The notes under the pieces are model-generated. The model was not told where the DNA came from and searched no databases. It saw nothing but the letters and a program-made list of their open reading frames with translations. A DNA stretch of 64,000 bases, from NCBI RefSeq assembly GCF_042453785.1, contig NC_091668.1, positions 29,885,501-29,949,500 on the forward strand, read 5' to 3'. Source of the stretch: Malus domestica (lineage: Eukaryota; Streptophyta; Magnoliopsida; Rosales; Rosaceae). A program made the translations under genes and the position numbers. Shown here piece by piece: positions 11,902 through 23,432 of the stretch. Within the stretch, counting starts at the first letter, position 1. The number at the start of each line of letters is the position of its first letter.

Positions 11902-14767
11902 ATGTTCTCCTCCGTCCGATCTCTCTCCCTCCCCCTCCTCTTCGTCTTCTTCCTCCTCGCCCCCGCTTTCGCCGCCGAGGCAGATCACAAGGTAAAATTA
12001 TCCCCCCCCCCTGCCCCGCCCGCCTTCTCTCTCTTCAATTGCGTTGCCCAAACCCTAACATTTGCTCTCTCAGTAAATCCCGGTAGATCTCTATGTTTGT
12101 CCTTTTAAACTTTGAATTCCGATTCAGATCTGTATTTTCTACGGCTTGTTATCATGTAACTGTGTAAGCATGTGTATGTGTTTGTTAGGGTTAGATCTTA
12201 ACTGGGTTTTGCTTGTTGGTCGGATTGTTGCTGTTTTTGTCTTATGGGTACCTACGATAGCGCTTGTAGTGGTGAATTGGGACTTGCAATGGTGATTTTA
12301 CCATAGGGTTTTGGTATTATGTTAATGGGGTCCAGGGGCCTCAAGGATATCGATGACGAAATTTGTGTGTGCTGGGTTTTATGCTTGGATTTTACCGTAT
12401 ATTTATGCATATATGCTTCGTTTAGCAGAACAAAAGACATCAAACTTATCGAAAGTGCAGATCTTGGAACTTGAAAACTACTTTGTACAGATAGCTAATA
12501 TCACTACGTATCCATAACACTGAAATGACATCTGAATCGGATCCACCACCACCAAAAACTGGTTGCAAGTCCATCTGCCATTGTAACACAAGAAGCTTGC
12601 CTTGCATTAACAAAAAATACTTTATGAGTGCTAATGTACTGTCCATATATTCATAAGTCAGGTACCCGTTCAATGAACCCATTGATCCTCAACCTAGGTA
12701 ATTTCAAAGGACACTTAGTTTGAGGCATCCTAATGCTCTAATGAAGCATTTACAGGTGTGGCTGGCTGCCTTGACTTGTAGATGTAAAAGATGATAGCCT
12801 GAAGCCTTTTTCTATAATAGTCACATGTCAACTAGAATTTCACATACACTGTCATTCTGTCATCAATTTTTTTAATCTAACAGCAAACCATTTTGTTAGT
12901 TCTAAGTTCACACTTTCCTGCACTGCTATGATAATAATTGTATTGGATTGATCAATGCTTGATCTAATTCTAAATTATCTGTAAATATTCTAATGCTCCC
13001 TTGCTTTCGTTTGCAGTATCAAACAGAAGAATCAGTTACCCTTTGGGTGAATAAAGTTGGGCCCTACAATAATCCTCAAGAAACATACAATTACTACAGT
13101 CTTCCTTTCTGTCATCAATCTGAAAATGCTGCTCACAAATGGGGTGGCCTTGGTGAAGTCCTGGGTGGAAATGAGTTGATTGATAGCCAGATTGAAATAA
13201 AATTTCAAAGCATGTGGACTTCCTTGCTCTGCGTTAATTTTTGTTGCTGGATTGAGGTATTTGATTGCAAATTGATTTGTTTCATTTCTCTATGCAGAAA
13301 ATGTGGACAGGGCCACCATTTGCCAACTTGAACTTGACGATCAAAAGGTTAAACAATTCAAGGACGCAATCGAGAATAACTACTGGTTTGAATTTTTCAT
13401 GGGTATGTTTTCGATAAAATTATTTAATACGATATGTATACATGGTATAAATATTGGTTTAGATCAAATTGAAGTATGGTGTTTCGAGATGCATATGAAG
13501 TTTCTGTTGGAAGTCCTGAGTTAACATTCCAAAACACTTATGGACTGTTGATTTACACAGTTTGTACTATTTTTGGTATATAGCATGTATTTTATTTTCT
13601 CTGGGGAAGTCAGTGGCCTGTTGGGGACTACAAGGCCTGCAATTCAGCGTAGTTACTGGAGAATGTTGTGGAAATAATGAAAGATGAATCGTACATATCT
13701 AGTGCATCGGAGAGGGATGTAGGAAGCAAAAGATTAGGGCAGAGTTATCGTTAAATCAATATTATGAACATTTCTTGTGCTTATGTTTGGACTACAGTAT
13801 AGCTGATGCCATAAAATTATTTACTTAGATGTTTCCTTAGTCATAAAAGTTAATTAAGCATCATATTGTGACTTACATGGTTGTCTATGTCTCATGAGCT
13901 ACTTTCTAATTGTTGCCAAGATCAATATTACTTTACAAGAAACTTGATTTTTAACTACAAGAATTTTGTGTTAATTACATTTTCATGTACAGTATAATGT
14001 CAGTATCGACTTAGGAAATGCTTGAAATTATCTGAAAGTGGTTTTACTGTGTGTTAATCTGGATCTCTGTGGGGATCTACTGCAAGGGTTTATTTTCTCT
14101 ATGTTTTGTGGTCAATTTGTTTTATATGGGGGCATTCACTGATCCTGTATTTTGTCTCTTTAACATATTATCTCCCCTGGACGTTGCTGTGCTGGATACA
14201 TATTCAGATGATCTCCCTTTATGGGGTATGCGGTATACTCATTCCTCCCAATTTGAGCTCACGCTTGTATTATCCTCTTATTAAATTGGTCTTCGTCTTC
14301 TTATGATGTCCTAGGCTTTGTTGGTGAGTTGCAGCAGGACAAGAACAGTGGAAATGGCAAGCATGTCCTTTACACTCATAAAAATATCATTGTTAAATAC
14401 AATAATGATCAGGTTTGTGATTCTCCATATCAGATGTGGCTTTTATAATGGGCTTGAGGTTCTATGATTTTTATTGTAGTTTATAAATTTGTAGATCATT
14501 CATGTGAATCTCACTCAAGATAGTCCAAAGCCGTTGGAAGTAGGGAAGAAATTGGATCTAACATACTCTGTCAAATGGATTGCAACCACTGTCACCTTTG
14601 CACGTCGATTTGATGTCTATTTGGACTACCCCTTCTTTGAGCACCAAGTAAGAACTGACTGTTTATTTGTTTACCTATTTTTCTTTCTGGCATTGAAGGC
14701 GTATTATCCTAAATTCAGTAGAATTATGTCTTCAAGGTATTTTAACATTGGTTGCTTAATGATGCTA

Positions 14768-14801
<34 letters not shown>

Positions 14802-17216
14802 TTTAATTTTTAATGAGCTGTATGTTCATTTTGCAATATGCAGATACATTGGTTCTCGATTTTCAATTCATTCATGATGGTTATATTCCTTACTGGTTTG
14901 GTCTCAATGATATTGATGCGGACTCTTAGGAACGACTATGCAAAGTATGCTCGGGAAGACGATGATCTGGAGACTCTGGTATGGTCTAATGATTTTCTTT
15001 ATAATCAGATGATATCCTTCTTTTAGATGTTTTTGTTTTTTTTTCTTATGCGGCAACATAGATAGAGATATAATAGATAAAATCTTTGTGTGATGACCCT
15101 TTTGAAAATGTGCCTATTGTAGGAAAGAGATGTCAGTGAAGAGTCTGGCTGGAAACTTGTGCATGGGGATGTTTTTCGGCCTTCCCGGAATTTGGTTATT
15201 TTGTCAGCTCTTGTTGGCACAGGAGCTCAGCTAGCGTTGCTTGTTCTCCTCGTCATCTTACTGGCAATTGTTGGGATGTTGTATGTTGGGTATGTTGACT
15301 ACTTGCTCAAAAGTACTTGGGATGCTATTTTGGGTTATTGTTTTCGACTTTCCTAGGTTTAATTATTTTACTATTTTCAAAACGTTTATATTTGAATCAT
15401 AAACATGTAAGTTGTGCATATATATATGTGTGTTTATTACTGTTTGTTTATGTAATTAGTGTTAGTCCAACTATGCATCGCTGCACATTAATGGTTCCCT
15501 GTCTTATCTTGTTATCTCATTTTTCCATCTTATTTAGTTCATTACTATTTGTGGTCCTGGGAGGAATTGCTAGATTTTTAATCATGTGTTATGTCTTACA
15601 TCATTGTATTTATCTGGTGTCTCAGGAGAGGTGCAATTGTAACAACTTTCATAGTGTGTTATGCCCTTACATCTTTCATTTCTGGTTATGTAAGTGGTGG
15701 GATGTATTCACGGCATGGGGGTACGTATTTCTTTGATTGATATGATAGATGTACTAGTCATTCTGTTTAAGCTTTCTAACAAATCACTACAACCTTTATC
15801 AGGTAAAAACTGGATAAAGTCAATGATACTCACAGCATCCCTATTTCCATTTATGTGCTTTGGGATTGGGTTTGTCTTGAACACAATTGCTATTTTCTAC
15901 GGGTCACTAGCAGCTATTCCTTTTGGCACAATGGTGGTTGTTTTTGTCATTTGGGCATTCATCTCTTTTCCTCTAGCACTTCTTGGTACAGTTGTTGGAA
16001 GAAACTGGAGTGGTGCTCCTAACAATCCTTGCCGTGTGAAAACCATTCCTCGTCCTATTCCTGAGAAGAAATGGTATTTAACCCCATCTGTAGTCTCAAT
16101 GATGGGAGGACTTCTGCCCTTTGGAAGCATATTTATTGAAATGTATTTTGTCTTCACATCCTTCTGGAATTACAAGGTGAAATTTCGATGACTATGTACT
16201 GTTCATAGGATAGACTTGCTGATTACGTAGATCTGAGTACAAAATAAGATTGCAAACATAGGCTGTGCATGGCATTCCTTAGAGTTAGGCAAAGTTACAA
16301 TAGTTGGGAGTCATTATGACACCAAGCTTGTGAAAATTGTTGAAGTCATGAGGTTCATTGGCTTAATTTTACATCTTGAAAGCAATGATTCCTGGTCTGT
16401 CTTGGGAATCATTTGTTTGTCAAGGACTCGGTGAAGTTCTGTTTCACCACATTTGAGAATATTCTGTATTGTTTAGAAAGCTGTTAAGTCTATTGTGGCG
16501 AAAGTGCATGATACTTGTTGAGTGTTGACACAGTGATTAACATGAATAGTAACGTATTTCTTGGTCTGTGTCTCAACAGGTGTACTATGTCTATGGCTTT
16601 ATGCTGCTTGTTTTTCTGATTCTCATCATTGTTACCGTATGTGTGACAATTGTGGGGACATACTTCTTGCTTAATGCCGAGAACTACCACTGGCAATGGA
16701 CTTCTTTCTTTTCTGCTGCATCAACAGCTGTCTACGTGTACTTGTATTCAATATATTACTACTACGCAAAGACTAAGATGTCGGGTTTCTTCCAGACCAG
16801 CTTCTATTTTGGGTACACTTTGATGTTCTGCCTTGGCTTAGGGATCCTCTGCGGTGAGTTTTATCTTACGCACTAACTTGAATTTCAGTTCCACTTCATG
16901 GATTTTGAGATGTCAATATTGTTTTTTGCTCGACTCTTGTTCCCACCCAACCAGTATGGCATCAGGAATGTGGGCGACCAATTGTTGACCTATGTATTTG
17001 GAGGCTTTTTTACGGTGCTATCATTTCTTGATTGAACTATGCTTGACCTGAGCTTTAGTTGCAGAGTTACTAAGAAGAATCGTCTCTTCTTGAGTGCCAT
17101 GTTCTCCCACCCTCTGATTATTTGTTTGTTTCCTTTTCAAATGTGCAGGAGCTGTTGGATATTTGGGTTCCAATTTGTTTGTGAGGAGGATCTACAGAAA
17201 TATCAAGTGCGACTAG
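11902..17216 (+). CDS. TMN1: Transmembrane 9 superfamily member, TMN1-type (EMP70 family)
   Basis: An integral membrane protein of the endosome/Golgi, family nonaspanin. Exons: 11902-11991, 13017-13209, 13298-13402, 14208-14225, 14315-14412, 14495-14647, 14844-14978, 15123-15289, 15626-15720, 15803-16176, 16580-16853, 17149-17216; the sum is 1770 nt, 589 aa, the length I recall for Arabidopsis TMN1. A signal peptide is visible ([15 protein letters not shown]), then a lumenal domain ([20 protein letters not shown]), then nine hydrophobic segments from [17 protein letters not shown] onward. The C-terminus ends RNIKCD, a K-x-D motif of the kind that binds COPI for Golgi retention. The start is the ATG just before the signal peptide; an in-frame stretch upstream has no ATG nearby. 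Exon 4 is only 18 nt, and intron 2 has a GC donor. CT repeats near 11735-11752 lie in the 5' UTR region. Confidence 0.96.
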
Positions 17217-17761
17217 AGCATCTCCGTGAGGAAATGGACCTGATGGAGCTTTCCCGAGTAGATTGGCCGTTGTTGAGGTACGTGGTCAGGGATGGGGATC
17301 CGGCAACCACTAGGGACCGAAATCGCAGGGTTGAGGATAGGGAATGTATTCTTTCTCTGGACTTGGGAAAGCCCTGAGAGGTTTTTTGTTTCCCCAGCTG
17401 TCAGTGAAAGCCTAAATTTTAGATTGCAGAGATTGTTTTATAATCTACAGTTAGCGGACGTCGAACTCCTGTTGATTTTATTATTTTTCGTCCTTTTACA
17501 AATAGGTGCCCGATTACTCTCTCTCTCTGTATGTCTTTGGGATGGATGGAAAGGAAGGGAAGGGCTTCCCGAAACGAACCTTTGATTCCGAGTTATGTAG
17601 CGACTTTTGTGAATTTTGATTCCATCTGTACCTTGCATATATAAGTATCATTGTCTGAAACCTCACTTTGTGTCTCTACATGTTTGCATGATTTGTTTCG
17701 AGTATTTCTTTTAACCCGATATGAATGACAATTCGGGTGATCTTGTGATATTCCGTGGGTT
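17217..17761 (+). other. TMN1 3' UTR and downstream flank
   Basis: This follows the TMN1 stop codon. T-rich sequence up to about 17660 is likely 3' UTR. No other feature is seen. Confidence 0.5.
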
Positions 17762-18307
17762 TTTAGCCAAAATAGTCCTTGAAAGTTGCGTTATTTCTTA
17801 CTTTCGTTTATGAGATTATTCACAATTAATCATTTTGGTCATTCTGTGAATGGTTATGTTAAATAAAGATTAAAATGATCAAACTACAGTAGGTTAAAAT
17901 GATTTGACAAAAAATGAGGGTATTTTTATCGTTTTATCCTTGTTTAATGAAGATTTTTCACGGAATGACTAAGAGCTCGTTTGGATGTGCTTTTAAAATG
18001 ACTGAAAGCGCTTTTGGTGAAAATATTTTTGGAAACAATCCTTAGTAAAAATGGTAGTAAATCCTATAAAAACACTTAAAATGCTTCTTAGAAGAAGCAC
18101 ATAACTGGTGCTTCTCGGAAAAAACACTTAAAGTGATTTTGAAACCCAAAAATATTTTCTCCAAAAGCGCTTTTAGTCATTTTAAAAGCACATCCAAACG
18201 AGCCTTAAAATGATTGATGGTGGACAAACTCATGGACTAATTTTATCGATTTCAAATCTTAGAAACCAAAATGAGGAGTTATGCAAATCTTATAGATTAT
18301 TTTAAAT
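17762..18307. mobile_element. Long-inverted-repeat (MULE-like) element carrying a nested MITE
   Basis: The left arm (TTTTAGCCAAAATAGTCC .. AATCATTTTGGTCATTCTG) and right arm are inverted, imperfect copies of each other. The right arm is split by the insert at 17973-18205; without it the arm reads GGAATGACTAAAATGATTGA continuously. Related fragments lie at 10540-10720 and 27152-27461. Boundaries are approximate. Confidence 0.55.
17973..18205. mobile_element. 233-bp MITE, Tourist/PIF-Harbinger-like, TAA target duplication
   Basis: Near-perfect terminal inverted repeats of over 40 bp, built on GCTCGTTTGGATGTGCTTTT and AAAATGACTRAAAGCGCTTTT, enclose an AT-rich centre. TAA flanks both sides (17970-17972 and 18206-18208), and removing the insert rejoins the host repeat. 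The family recurs at 48988-49219 and, in decayed form, near 9675, 10195 and 20000. Confidence 0.8.
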
Positions 18308-19138
18308 AAAAAGTCTTCCGTGGTGTCGAAAAGAAAATTACGGATAAGTGTGTAGCAAGAGCCGATAGCAAATGGGCCTTTTCATGCCGTAAACGAGCTC
18401 TGTTTCTTCGACATCCATGTTGTGCAAAAACTGCTATATGCTGACATAAATCTTCGTACAAAAATTACATAAATCTTTGGATCTTTTTGTTAAAATCTTG
18501 TTTAACAAGTAATCCTCGTTTATGATAGCCTATTGTTGCAGATGGTGCTAGTTTGATTTCCGTCAATTTCCTTTCCCCTAACAGCTAACTATTTAATCCA
18601 TTAATATTATTGCTCTCCTCAAAATAATAGCCTATAATCAATCTTGGTGATTTTAATTTAACTAGTTTTGTTTTTTATAATACGATATTTCAAATTACTA
18701 TAATCTATTGAAAGAGAAATTCGAACTTTAATGTCAGGAGACAAAAACACCATTTTAGCCAATCGGCCTGACATACACTGATCTAGCCAATCGACCTAAC
18801 CTGCATCTGTATTTTGGCCTACTAGAGATTAGATCCTCTTCGTATCTTGTAGTCTAGAGCAACATACTGAGAAATTCTGATCGGTCAAGAGAGAGGTCCG
18901 GACCTTTAATTTGTGTAAGATGGACCAATAGAATGAACTAATGGGGCCGTAGAATTTAGAAAAAGTGGTCCAAACTTCGTAGTCTGTCAGCTTCGGATTG
19001 CTAGACGCGGGGAGGATTCGATTTGTAGTTGAAATAAGACCAAAAACGTCGTTCAGAGGATTGTGCCCGCCACATTCACTCACTCCTACATGGTCCTGTG
19101 GTCATGATAAAAAGATAGAGTGATCCACAAGATTTTGC
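18308..19138. other. Intergenic, distal ferredoxin promoter region
   Basis: AT-rich spacer with no gene seen. From about 18730 to 19080 sequence complexity rises, but no open frame is convincing. Confidence 0.4.
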
Positions 19139-19154
19139 CACGTGGCAGATAAGG
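19139..19154 (+). promoter_or_regulatory. G-box plus I-box, light-response pair upstream of ferredoxin
   Basis: CACGTG (19139-19144), inside the palindrome GCCACGTGGC, is followed three bases later by GATAAGG (19148-19154). Close G-box/I-box pairs are classical light-responsive modules of photosynthetic gene promoters (bZIP/bHLH and GATA/MYB-like factors). They lie about 190 bp before the ferredoxin start codon. Confidence 0.7.
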
Positions 19155-19170
19155 GTTGATGCCACTTCAC

Positions 19171-19175
<5 letters not shown>

Positions 19176-19227
<52 letters not shown>
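19176..19227 (+). repeat. C-run followed by (CT)n microsatellite in the ferredoxin 5' region
   Basis: A C-run near 19171-19180 passes into about 23 CT units ending near 19227. Such tracts near the transcription start are common in plant genes and bind BPC/GAGA factors. It is in phase with the ferredoxin frame, reading as (Leu-Ser)n. Confidence 0.85.
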
Positions 19228-19231
<4 letters not shown>

Positions 19232-19341
19232 GTAGCCACCATTTCCACAAGCCATCCCATTTATCAACACTACTAAGCCTTTCACTCCCACTCTCTTTAG
19301 CCACAACACAAAAGCCTTGCAACCAAAGCAAACCAAAAACC

Positions 19342-19785
19342 ATGGCAGCCACAGCAGCAGCAGCTCTCTCAAGCACCATGGTCAGCACCTCCTTCATCCG
19401 CGGCCAGCCAATGACCAGCCTGCGGTTGTCCCCCAACGTTGGCCAGGTCCTTTTCGGGCTGAAGGCCAACCGCGGAGGGCGTGTGGCGATGGCTGCCTAC
19501 AAGGTGAAGCTGATCACACCAGAAGGGCCACAAGAGTTTGAGTGCCCTGAGGACGTATACATTCTCGACGCGGCGGAGGAGGCAGGAATTGACCTGCCCT
19601 ACTCCTGCAGGGCAGGGTCTTGCTCCTCGTGCGCCGGCAAGGTTGTGAGTGGGAGTGTGGATCAGTCGGACCAGAGCTTTCTGGATGATGATCAGATTGG
19701 CGGTGGATTTGTGCTCACCTGCGTGGCGTATCCGGCGTCTGACGTCACACTTGAGACCCACAAGGAAGAGGAGCTTACTGGTTAA
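19342..19785 (+). CDS. Chloroplast [2Fe-2S] ferredoxin, photosynthetic type
   Basis: A stromal electron carrier that takes electrons from photosystem I and passes them to FNR, thioredoxin reductase and nitrite/sulfite assimilation enzymes. It is a single exon of 147 aa. Residues 1 to about 50 form a Ser/Ala/Thr-rich transit peptide ending RVAM/A; the mature part begins [11 protein letters not shown], a typical plant ferredoxin start. The cluster ligands are Cys89, Cys94 and Cys97 in [13 protein letters not shown] and Cys127 in LTCVAYP. The acidic patches (DDDQI, EEELTG) fit the leaf type. The ATG at 19342 is chosen because it starts a normal transit peptide; an in-frame ATG at 19159 would add 61 residues encoded by the CT repeat. 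The G-box/I-box pair supports light-driven expression. Confidence 0.97.
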   Translation: MAATAAAALSSTMVSTSFIRGQPMTSLRLSPNVGQVLFGLKANRGGRVAMAAYKVKLITPEGPQEFECPEDVYILDAAEEAGIDLPYSCRAGSCSSCAGKVVSGSVDQSDQSFLDDDQIGGGFVLTCVAYPASDVTLETHKEEELTG

Positions 19786-19959
19786 GTGCTTTTGAGCTTT
19801 CTCATGATGATATCATGTTTTGACGGTTGCTGTCTGGTTGAATCTGGCTTAGTTTGTTTCAGGATAAGGTTGTCTTGTTTCTAATTATATGAGTTGCTTA
19901 ATGTTTTTGTACTCGTTTGTGGTATAAAAATCTTTGTACCTTGTAAACTCACCCTTACA

Positions 19960-20001
<42 letters not shown>

Positions 20002-20338
20002 CTGTTTGGAAGTGCTTTTAGGATAATTAGAAGTGCTTTTAGATAATTAAAAGAACATCTGACAACGTTTGTTAGTAAAAGTAAGGTTCAAGAGGGAAGA
20101 ACTTGTAATAAAAGTGCTTGTGAAGGTAGAAGAAAGCCATATTTAACTGACAGTGGAATGAATTTTAACATGGCTTAACAGAAACTTCCAAGTGTTCAGC
20201 CATTTTCTAAACCTAAACAACGCCCTCGCTTACTAATCCGTAATCAAAATGCTAGGATTGTACTAGAGTTGAATGACGAGTCAGAGTCGGATTCCTGTTG
20301 ATTCCAATTACGAAGCTTCAACTTGCTAATCAAGCCCT
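19786..20338. other. Convergent spacer between ferredoxin and MLO 3' ends
   Basis: Contains the ferredoxin 3' UTR, a (CT)n microsatellite at about 19967-19998 and, near 20003-20060, a short relic of the MITE family (CTGTTTGGAAGTGCTTTT). No gene is seen. Confidence 0.6.
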
Positions 20339-23300
20339 TCATGTTTTCTGAAACAACTCTAATAGAGTATCCATTTGTTCTTCCACTCCATCATCTTCAT
20401 CGCTGTTTATCGGAGGCTGTGATGCACTCATTCTCACCGCATCAGATAAATACTCTTCCACTCGAAATGAGTAGTCATGCTGAGGTGGTCCGGAAGTCTG
20501 TAGATCAGCCTCGGGTTGCTGTTCCATTGGTGCTACCGTTACTTGATGTAGGGAGTCCAAGGATGAGTTCCGAGACAAGGTACCAGATGCAACGGTTATC
20601 TCATCCCTCTCGTCTGTTGTATCAAGTGAACAAACTGACCTTGTTGCGTGTGATTGTTTAGACCTCTCCTTTACTCGCTTGCACCAACTATGGAGCGAAT
20701 CTCTAACACTCTCAGCAACAAGAGCTTTCTTACACTGGGATCCCATCTGCAGTCACCAAATAGCGAGAATGAACCATAAAAATCAACTCATTAGTGCGAG
20801 TCAGAACAATTTCTTAGCTTCTGTGACATCCATAAGTTCCCGTAAATAAGAAACCATTAGTTTGTTAGGCTAAGGTAACAATCCCAGAAAGTCTGCAGTA
20901 TTGTGCATTGCACAAAATTCTAACATAAATCAGTGAAGCGTTTAAACAAACCTGTGTAACAATTACGTTCAGAGGCACTGTGCCGTAACTACACCAGAAC
21001 TGAACAAGAACACTGCAAATTTGCAATCACCGAAAAATTAAGAAAAATATTGTAAGATGCATAATACCAGTACTCTTAACATATCCATGGTCAACCTCTA
21101 GGACTGATTGACGTTAGGATCCTGTTCATATGCATCAGCATGACCGGAAATTATTGTGTTGTCAAAGTACATAACATACCCACAGGTCAACCGAATAGCG
21201 ATCATTAAGTGGTTTTTCATGAAGCATGATCTCTCCTTGAGCCCCCACTGCATATACAGAGGGAAAGTTCAGTACATTCCTATGATCTCTGAAATTCCAT
21301 CCAACAAATTTATATATCGTAACACGAGACCAATGTCTTACCAAGGACCAGAGAAATGTCGCCATCTCAAAGGCATTCTGCAGTTACACCAAGAAAACTC
21401 GTGAGGATCAAGGTAACTACAATTAAGACGTAAGATATGAATTTCAAATATTCGTAACCTGAAATATGATGAACTGTATCAACCGCAATAGTATCACAGG
21501 TTTTCCAAACCAAAACAAATCATCACGTGGCTTTACTTGAGTCCCATTAGCTGGCCCTGTTTGTTCCACTTCAAGTGCTAAGGAAGAGACGACATGCTGT
21601 AGTTTCGTTCCAACCAGCATGACAAGCTTTGACATGAACCATCCAAAAGAAAAATGAGAAGGAAGATTGTTTTATAGACGATTTACTTTAGAACAATGAT
21701 AGCATTTGTACTTACAATGGCAGGGATGAAAGAAAGCCAAAAGTAAATATTCAAACCTGCAGAAATCGGAAATATGTCAGGAAATAAGGTTCCAATAACA
21801 TAGTCACGTGCGCAAATCTATTTATTTGCATTCTGAAGATACAAGACTTTACCATGAACATTTACGAATATGCAGACTATGGAATATCCCCAAAGTGGGC
21901 AGCTGCAAACAAAAAATTATTCAGATACAACAACCTTCATCCTGTAAGTCCAATAACTCATCTATTCAAAGCTTAACGTCCAATGACACCAACCAGAGGG
22001 TAAAAACGTTCCAAGTGATATTTACGGGCATTGGAAAAGGTCATTTCATCTTCTATCGATATCACATACTTCTGTACTGTCCTATACAGCCTTATATTAA
22101 CAGGAGATGTGAATATAATATAACAGATTGACAGCCAAGAAGCACAAACCATGACAACTCAAGTACATACATACGATACAAAACTCCCAAATATCTGAAT
22201 ATAACATAGTTTGGTATAAAGTCACGTATGTAATCCAGAAAAGTGCTTACCTAATGCCCAGAATGCCCTGAAATTCATCTTCCATACTCCGGACCATGTA
22301 TTTATGAAAATTATAAGAAAGCGGAAGTTTGTGCTTCTACATATTACGAACACATAAACAAAAAGCCATGCGCATCAGTACAATAACAACATCAAAAAAC
22401 CATGAGAAGGGATGCTATTCCAGTGAACAAGAAAGTCAACAGAAACACACTGGTTACTAATCTCAAAACACCTAGAGTGATTAATACACTCTAAGATCTG
22501 CAACTTTATCCAGCATGCTGCATATGTTCAGATAGTTCGAGGTTTCTAGTGCAATATAGAAAACAGAATGTTTACTAACTTTTTGTTTTACAAACAAAAT
22601 AAAAGGAGGAGAGACAACCGATTACAAATATGAATACAAAGAAAAATGAGGTGCCAAAGTATGTCTTGTATGTAAGCAGTAGGAAACCAACGTGTTCAAC
22701 TAAGGGAATCAATAATAATATACTCACACTGATGAAGCCCGAACGCAGAGCCAAGTAATCTGATCTCTCTATAGAACTCTTAAATTGTCGTAGAAAGCAG
22801 AGCTGCAGCATTAAGATGCAAATCATTACTTTAAAGACATTCGAAAATTCAGGATATCGAAGATATTTAGCAAATAATTGGAGATAAGGGCCTGATCCAT
22901 ATTGTCCTTGCAGTAAAGAAGTTTTGACTGCTATGTGTTTTAAAAGTTGTCTTGATCAGAAAACACTAGGCAAATGAACTCAAAGGGGTATGTTTCAGCT
23001 CCCTTAGTTTTTATCAAATCTTACAAAAATTTGTTACCATTAGTTTTTGTGAAAAGGGGGAATCAAGGTTTAACATATTTTCTTTTGTAACAAGGATGAT
23101 AAGTTACCATCCAAATTAGAAGCCGATTCCTGCTCCATGGATGAGATGTGTGATGGAAAATAAAGGTAGACTGCCGCCTCATGACCTTGTTTTTCTTTGC
23201 TAAAGAAAACACCAATGGATTAGTAGGCTAATATAGCCAAGATAATATATATGTACTTCAAAGACTTGCAAAAATAGGGTAATGAAGAAGGCATGGAAAT

Positions 23301-23395
23301 ACACTAGAAGTTATCAGTTGAAAGGAAGCAAAAAAATCCGCAAAATCAAACCTCTGAATGTACTCATCTTCTAGACTCCAATACTGAAGCTGATG

Positions 23396-23432
<37 letters not shown>

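Noticed and set aside
12446-12682. Minus-strand ORF of 78 codons in TMN1 intron 1
   Set aside because: No family motif and no splice or promoter context; likely chance or an old repeat.
19369-19761. Antisense ORF of 130 codons over ferredoxin
   Set aside because: Shadow of a GC-rich coding exon; no family resemblance.
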